Of a stretch of DNA of 64,000 bases, positions 59,045 through 64,000 are shown piece by piece (position 1 is the stretch's first letter; each line of letters begins with the position of its first letter). Made by a program: the position numbers and the translations under genes. The DNA lies in the NCBI GenBank assembly GCA_039105265.1, contig JAPFFF010000009.1, positions 4,464,001 to 4,528,000 of the forward strand, in the 5' to 3' direction. This DNA is from Tritrichomonas musculus (taxonomy: Eukaryota; Parabasalia; Tritrichomonadida; Tritrichomonadidae). The notes under the pieces were generated by a model that had not been told where the DNA came from, made no database searches, and was given only the letters and a program-made list of their open reading frames with translations.

Positions 59045-59440
59045 ATGTCTGGAGACATTTACAGATTTCGTGTTGGAGTTCGAAATATAAACAGCAGGTC
59101 AGATGGAAGCAACAGCGGAAGCAGCCTCGGATCATCCGGATACAAACACGCTTCCTTTCTAATAACTCGAGATTTGTTTGAATACTCAAAGAATGGCTAT
59201 GAAAGACACCAGGATGTTGGAAGGGACTCAGATTATGATTGGAATGAAATTGGGGATGCTTTGAATGGAACAACATATGTGCCACCTGACGATCTTGAAG
59301 AAAGCATCATCGACAGCAATGACTGGACTAGCAATGAATATACAGCATATTCTCATAATTGCCAGGACTTTGTCCAATTTTGCCTTAGACAAGTTGGATG
59401 CCACGAAACAATGATACAAAAAGATGGACCAGTTTACTAG
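59045..59440 (+). CDS. Small papain-fold-like (PPPDE/LRAT-type) protein
   Basis: A 131-residue protein. KHASFLITRDLFEYS supplies a His early and YSHNCQDFVQFCLRQVG a Cys late, the circularly permuted His-then-Cys order of PPPDE and LRAT/NlpC-type enzymes. SHNCQDF is the usual Cys box of the group. PPPDE members remove ubiquitin or SUMO; others are acyltransferases or amidases. The N-terminus MSGDIYRFRVGVRNI is a beta strand region with a Ser/Gly-rich loop, and no signal peptide is seen. G/C content is higher than in the flanks, like the neighbouring esterase, so transfer is possible. Activity and substrate are not inferable. Confidence 0.55.
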   Translation: MSGDIYRFRVGVRNINSRSDGSNSGSSLGSSGYKHASFLITRDLFEYSKNGYERHQDVGRDSDYDWNEIGDALNGTTYVPPDDLEESIIDSNDWTSNEYTAYSHNCQDFVQFCLRQVGCHETMIQKDGPVY

Positions 59441-60340
59441 TAAGAATAAACTTAGTTTAATGAAGGTTATTTTTTTTTTTTCTCTTTCGTTTCAAGAATT
59501 AAAATTTGTTTTATAAATAGAACCAATTTGTTTGATAGACGGGTTTAATTAATTCGTTTATTCAAATGATCAAATACATAAGGCTGGCCAGCATTGAAGT
59601 TGAAAATAATTGACTTCCAACTACATTAATTTTACTTATTTTAACTGTTTCAATTTACTTCATCATAACATTCAAGTATCATTGATTTATTGAACGTCAA
59701 GCCAATGTTATGAATAAAAGTTTAAAAGATATTCATTTACTTACTATAAAAACACTTCTGTAATCAATTATCCAGATCAAATATCGAAATTGTTTAATGA
59801 AAGACAATCATTTTAAAAAAGAAAATCATTGAATTATTTCATATTTTAAAAAATTTATCTTGAAAATTTATCATTGAATCAAAGACAATAGAAAACTAAA
59901 GGTGACTTTCAGCGATAAATTTTGTTGTTAGTTAAAATTGATAAAACAAGGCCAATTAGTCTCCCAGAAAAAAATGTGTAACTATTAAGAAAATTATCAT
60001 AAATTGATAATCTCATACATTAAAGCAACTGTTGAAATCATATTTTGTGAAAGTAACAAATAGAGTTTAAATTTGGTATTAAAGATTTAGTAAGAGTAAC
60101 AGCAAATCAAAGGATGCTCTGTTTTTTACATTTTTATTTGCTGATTTTTTTGAGATATTGAAAAATAATATCGTACCATTGAAGAATAATTTGATTTTAT
60201 TAATCAAACTTTTCATTTAAATGAGTTATTTAGAAAATAAATATGAATTTATATTTGGTCATATAATTAACAATCCATTGAATTAATTCTATATTAATAC
60301 TCAAAAAATTGAATGGCAAATTTACCCACAAAAATTTAAT
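59441..60340. other. Gene-free spacer before the kinase gene
   Basis: 900 bp of A/T-rich DNA. A block at 59575-59600 (cataaggctggccagcattgaagttg) resembles 58615-58640 (catgaagggatggccaacgttgacgttg), another hint of old local duplication around the small gene at 59045. Just before the kinase start is ctcaaaaaattgaatggc. Confidence 0.35.
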
Positions 60341-62581
60341 ATGCTTCCTCCACTTCGAGGTGGAAAGAGTTCTGAAGGATTTTATAAAAAGCCAAACGAC
60401 AAATATTTATTTGATATCAAAGAATATCGGATTATTAGAAATATCAGCAAAGGAGGTTTCGGAATTGTCAATTTAGTTCAAAACAAAAAAAGTGGAAACA
60501 AATATGCAGCCAAAACAAATCTTATTCAAACAGAAAATCAAAGTAAATTATTCGTTTCTCGAGAAGTTCGTATATTAATTAAAATTCAGCATCCAACAAT
60601 AATACAATTTCGAGGATTTTCATATCAAGATTTTGATGGGAATCAAAACGTTACAATTTTGATGGATTTCATGAATGAAGGTTCATTAGCAGAATTAATA
60701 GAAAAAGAGCAAAGAGGACTTTGTCCATCAAATTACGATGATACCAAAAGGCAAATTATACTTGTAGGAATTGCACGAGGAATGATGACTCTCCATAAAA
60801 ATCATATAATTCATCGCGATTTGAAACCAGAAAATATTCTTCTTGATGGAGATTTCAATCCTCGCATTACAGATTTTGGACTTTCCAAATTTTTTGATCC
60901 CAATAATTCAATGAAACAATCAATGACTGACACTGGTACAGCCCCATACATGGCACCCGAAGTTATCGAGGGCGATCGATATAATACAAAAGCGGACGTT
61001 TATTCTTTTGGAATTTTAATGTATGAAGTTGTTACAGGAAAACGAGCCTATTACGATCTTTTACACGGAAAGAAAAAGATCAATTCATTCCAATTGCAAA
61101 ACCGAGTTTTTAACGGTCTCCGTCCAACAATTGAAGAAGGTGATATGAAAAAAGGCATTCAATTGATGATCGAAAAATGCTGGTCGAGCGATCCAAAACA
61201 GAGGCCAACTTTTCGTGAACTCTTCAACAAATTAAGTCTCTCAGACACTGACGATGTTCTTGAATTAGAAGAAAACAACCAGAACCAAATAATCGATGAA
61301 AAAGAAGAAATTGAAAGCGAAGACGATGAAATTCGATTGAAAAAGTTCTGCTTAGAAAATGTTGATTGTTCAGAATTATTTGACTATATTGATAGGATCA
61401 TTATTGAACCAACTACATTTGATCAACAACAACAACAAAAGAAACAACAACAAGAACAAAAAGTGCCAAATGAAGAATTCACCAAAATGGCTGAGCAAAT
61501 CAATGAAATGCGAAATCAAATGTCAATGATGAACAGAATCATCAACGATCAACAAAAAGAAATAGCAGCTCTTAAGTCAACATTAGAATCATCATCATCG
61601 TCACTTTCAACAGAATTAAAAAATAAAATTGAATCAATTGAGAAGAAATTTGGTCCTTTAATTGCATGCAATATTAGTAATACAGAGCCAGGAATTTTAC
61701 AACAATTAAAGAATCGAGAAAAAAGTTATTTTGATCCAATTTTTATTGCATCGATGTCAACCCGTGATATTTATGATTTAATTGATCCCAATTCAGAACA
61801 TCTTTTTGCGACTGGAACGAGAGACAATTTCACCATTGAATTTGAATTCAAAGAAAATATCAGCATCAATGGAATTCAAATATTTACATCAGCTTCATGT
61901 TTTCCTCGTTCTTTTGATATTAAAGTAGATGATACTGTTGTTAAATCAATCAAAGATGCAGTTGAATTAAATGGAGTACATAAATCAATGACAGTTAATT
62001 TTGATCCAATTAATGCCAAAAAAATTAGTTTTACTCTTACAGGACAAAATTGGGATAAAGAATCGAGCGTTGTGTATATTAAGAGAATTGAAGTTTTATC
62101 AAATGAAGATAGATTTAATAATGGCGTGTTTAAAACTTTTGTTAGTCAAAGTGAAAATAATGATCCTCATAGATGCCCTGTTCATATTAGCGCATCAAAT
62201 TTTGACTTCAATTCATTTTACAATATTGATTCTAAAAACTCTATCACTTCTGGTGGTAAAAATAATGAATATTTACAAATTGAATTCGTTCGGAATTGGG
62301 TGATTTTAAATGGTTGTAGAATTAAAAGAGTAACTCAAAATGGTTTGAAAAGTTTTATGATAGTTTGCACCGATGACGTTAAAAAACCGTTGGATGCTTG
62401 GATAAAATTATTGGAAATTAATGAAAATTCAATCGATGAACATCAAGCAATTCAAACTTATGAATTTGAAAAATCAAGCCCTTTGGTGAAATTTGTTCGT
62501 CTAATTCAAACTGGTCCTAATTGGGGTAATAAGTTAAATTTAAAATTACGCCATTTTGATTTATTTGGCTGTTGCTTTTAA
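60341..62581 (+). CDS. TKL-type protein kinase with coiled coil and two discoidin-like domains
   Basis: 746 residues. Kinase domain about 28-300: a GGFG loop, Lys58, Glu75, HRDLKPEN with Asp160, DFG with Asp178, and a TAPYMAPEVI activation segment. All catalytic residues are present, and the style (MTLHKNHIIHRDLKPENILL, CWSSDPKQRPTF) is tyrosine-kinase-like. An acidic linker and a Gln-rich stretch follow, a coiled coil at about 370-440, then two F5/8-type C (discoidin-like) domains at about 445-590 (FTIEFEFKENISINGIQIFT) and 600-745 (FVRLIQTGPNWG). No membrane segment, so cytosolic. This kinase-discoidin order is found in trichomonad TKL expansions. The last residues, GCCF, seem to come from the abutting BspA-like sequence. 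Confidence 0.85.
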   Translation: MLPPLRGGKSSEGFYKKPNDKYLFDIKEYRIIRNISKGGFGIVNLVQNKKSGNKYAAKTNLIQTENQSKLFVSREVRILIKIQHPTIIQFRGFSYQDFDGNQNVTILMDFMNEGSLAELIEKEQRGLCPSNYDDTKRQIILVGIARGMMTLHKNHIIHRDLKPENILLDGDFNPRITDFGLSKFFDPNNSMKQSMTDTGTAPYMAPEVIEGDRYNTKADVYSFGILMYEVVTGKRAYYDLLHGKKKINSFQLQNRVFNGLRPTIEEGDMKKGIQLMIEKCWSSDPKQRPTFRELFNKLSLSDTDDVLELEENNQNQIIDEKEEIESEDDEIRLKKFCLENVDCSELFDYIDRIIIEPTTFDQQQQQKKQQQEQKVPNEEFTKMAEQINEMRNQMSMMNRIINDQQKEIAALKSTLESSSSSLSTELKNKIESIEKKFGPLIACNISNTEPGILQQLKNREKSYFDPIFIASMSTRDIYDLIDPNSEHLFATGTRDNFTIEFEFKENISINGIQIFTSASCFPRSFDIKVDDTVVKSIKDAVELNGVHKSMTVNFDPINAKKISFTLTGQNWDKESSVVYIKRIEVLSNEDRFNNGVFKTFVSQSENNDPHRCPVHISASNFDFNSFYNIDSKNSITSGGKNNEYLQIEFVRNWVILNGCRIKRVTQNGLKSFMIVCTDDVKKPLDAWIKLLEINENSIDEHQAIQTYEFEKSSPLVKFVRLIQTGPNWGNKLNLKLRHFDLFGCCF

Positions 62582-63819
62582 CGGCTGTTCTGGCTTTGAC
62601 GGAACTCTTGTGCTCCACGACAAAATATAAATGATTTCAGAGGAAATTTGGTCATACCTGACAGTGTTCTCGAAGTCAAAACTTCGGCTTTTCAAGGCTG
62701 TTCTGGATTTGATGGTGAACTTAAATTATCGTCAAAAATGAAGTTTTTTGATCGTTTTACTTTCGCTGATTGTTCCGGCTTAACTGGCTCGTTAACCATT
62801 CCAAACACAGTTGTTCAAATTGAGAGCCATGCGTTCTATCGTTGTTATGGATTTGACGGCTGTTTGACTCTTTCCAATAAACTGTCAATGATCGACGAAT
62901 GCGCCTTCCACTTCTGCTTCAAATTGAAAGGAGATTTGAACATTTCAACTCCTCTGATTTACATGGAAATGAAAGAGCGCGCTTTCGAAGGCTGCTCTGG
63001 ATTAGATGGCCAATTAATTCTACCTGTCGGACTGAGAATGATTCACAATTACACTTTTTATGGCTGTTCTGGATTCAAAGGCGATTTGGTCATTCTTGGC
63101 AGGATCAAAGAAATTCGTGGAAACGCATTTGCAAATTGTTCTGGATTTGACGGACGCTTAGTTCTTTCGAAGAATTTGTTGTATGTTTTGGATTATGCTT
63201 TTGCTGGCTGTTCTGGTTTTCGTGGTGAGTTAGTTATTCCTGCTGGTGTCAGAGAAATACATAGTAATGCGTTTGCCAACTGTTTTGGATTCACTGGCTC
63301 CTTGACAATTCCTATAGCACGTTCTCGGGATGCAAAGGATTGGATGGAAATTTGCACATCAATTCAACTGTGGCTTCAATTGAAGATAATGCTTTCGAAT
63401 CAACTAATTTCAAGAATGTCTTCTATTTCGGCGCTAATGAGCCTGAGTGCGACGCGAATATTGGATTCAAAAGTGATCAAATTATTTACGTGACTGACGA
63501 ATATGATAAAGATTCATTCTGCTCGTTCAATGTAAAAGTTCAGCCTGTACCTACTGATGTCCCACCTACTGACGTTCCACCAACTGTCGTTCCTTCTGCT
63601 TCTGATGTTCCGCCAACCGATGTTCCTTCACCAACAAAGAAGCCTTTCAGTAAGAAGATGTTGATAGTAATTATTGTGTCTTGTTCGGCTGCTGCAATTA
63701 TTATTATAATTATTATTGCATTGGCTGCCCGTTCATCAGCAACAAAGAGAAAGCATAATCTTGAAACCCTAAACAATGAAGCTTTAATTAATCAAAATGA
63801 TGATGAAAAGTATCAATAA
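62572..63819 (+). pseudogene. Truncated, frame-shifted BspA-like LRR surface protein gene
   Basis: Treponema-type (BspA) leucine-rich repeats, about 10 units of 23 residues with GCSGFDG cores (AFQGCSGFDGELKLSSKM, YTFYGCSGFKGDLVI). They begin at once at the kinase stop (FNGCSGFDGTLVLHDKI then stop, near 62578-62630), with no start codon or signal. Open frame resumes at about 62636. Near 63313 part of a repeat is lost with a frame change, after which it continues NLHINSTVASIEDNAF, a Pro/Thr/Val stalk of PTDVPPTDVPP repeats, a hydrophobic Ile/Ala membrane segment and a basic-acidic cytoplasmic tail ending DEKYQ. Whole homologues are surface proteins thought to act in adhesion. This copy lacks its 5' end, so it is a relic or donor cassette. 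Confidence 0.75.
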
Positions 63820-64000
63820 TTAAATGATATAAAATCTTAATAAAAAGTTTTTATTTCTTTATTTTAATCATAAAGCATTGTTATTATTAGTTCTCAGATT
63901 ATAATTTCATTTAATTAAACTAACATTATTTGAGCAAATTGCATAAAACCAAACGTTTGAATTACTTTGATTTATTTTTTGACTTAAATATTTAATACTG

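Noticed and set aside
1-64000. tRNA, rRNA, CRISPR array or alternative genetic code
   Set aside because: No T-loop-like GTTCGAATC context with a plausible fold, no rRNA-like conserved blocks and no spaced direct repeats were seen; TAA, TAG and TGA all end clear genes, so the standard code applies.

Overview
This window looks like nuclear DNA of a parabasalid flagellate, most probably a Tritrichomonas-type trichomonad. The DNA is very A+T-rich and genes are long, uninterrupted reading frames using the standard stop codons, with no convincing introns. The markers are a Maverick/Polinton end, Mutator-like (MULE) transposase relics, a BspA-type leucine-rich-repeat surface protein gene, an initiator-binding-domain-like protein and a TKL kinase with discoidin-like modules. 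The species is inferred from gene content and composition; no search was run.

Layout: 1-7075 is the right end of a Maverick. It carries a giant minus-strand frame that leaves the window (at least 1838 codons), a small plus-strand gene, a 39-bp minisatellite and a perfect 75-bp inverted repeat. 7140-10611 is a graveyard: an internally deleted MULE transposase, an unidentified decayed minus-strand region and a 5'-truncated legumain-like peptidase without its catalytic Cys. 10798-29658 is dense housekeeping DNA: TRIM/MATH protein, PTEN, RING-H2 protein, NOT1 scaffold of CCR4-NOT, a ChAPs-like protein, MRE11 (split by a -1 frame change), a VWA protein and dipeptidyl peptidase IV. 29845-34700 is a second graveyard: a foldback element, a decayed low-complexity gene, a MULE transposase relic, a transposase N-terminal fragment and a 367-bp miniature inverted-repeat element.

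35279-53164 is gene-dense again: Rab GTPase, C2H2/coiled-coil protein (DZIP1-like), an unknown protein, a DUSP-UBL-USP deubiquitinase, an ARL13-like GTPase, an RP2-type ARL3 GAP, a small chromoshadow-like protein, a Trf4-like nucleotidyltransferase that has lost all three catalytic aspartates, a phospho-motif-rich unknown, an initiator-binding-like protein and a 1279-residue charged protein. 53165-60340 is sparse and holds only a bacterial-type esterase (transfer candidate) and a small papain-fold-like protein. 60341-63819 holds the TKL kinase and, directly abutting its stop codon, a truncated and frame-shifted BspA-like surface protein gene.

Together the genes give a picture of mRNA decay control (NOT1, Trf4-like), ubiquitin signalling (TRIM/MATH, RING-H2, USP), phosphoinositide and vesicle control (PTEN, Rab, ChAPs-like) and a flagellar theme (ARL13-like, RP2, DZIP1-like). 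The most interesting leads are the Trf4-like pseudoenzyme, the tail-to-tail ARL13-like/RP2 pair, the split MRE11, and the Maverick end with its perfect inverted repeat and two-way open minisatellite.
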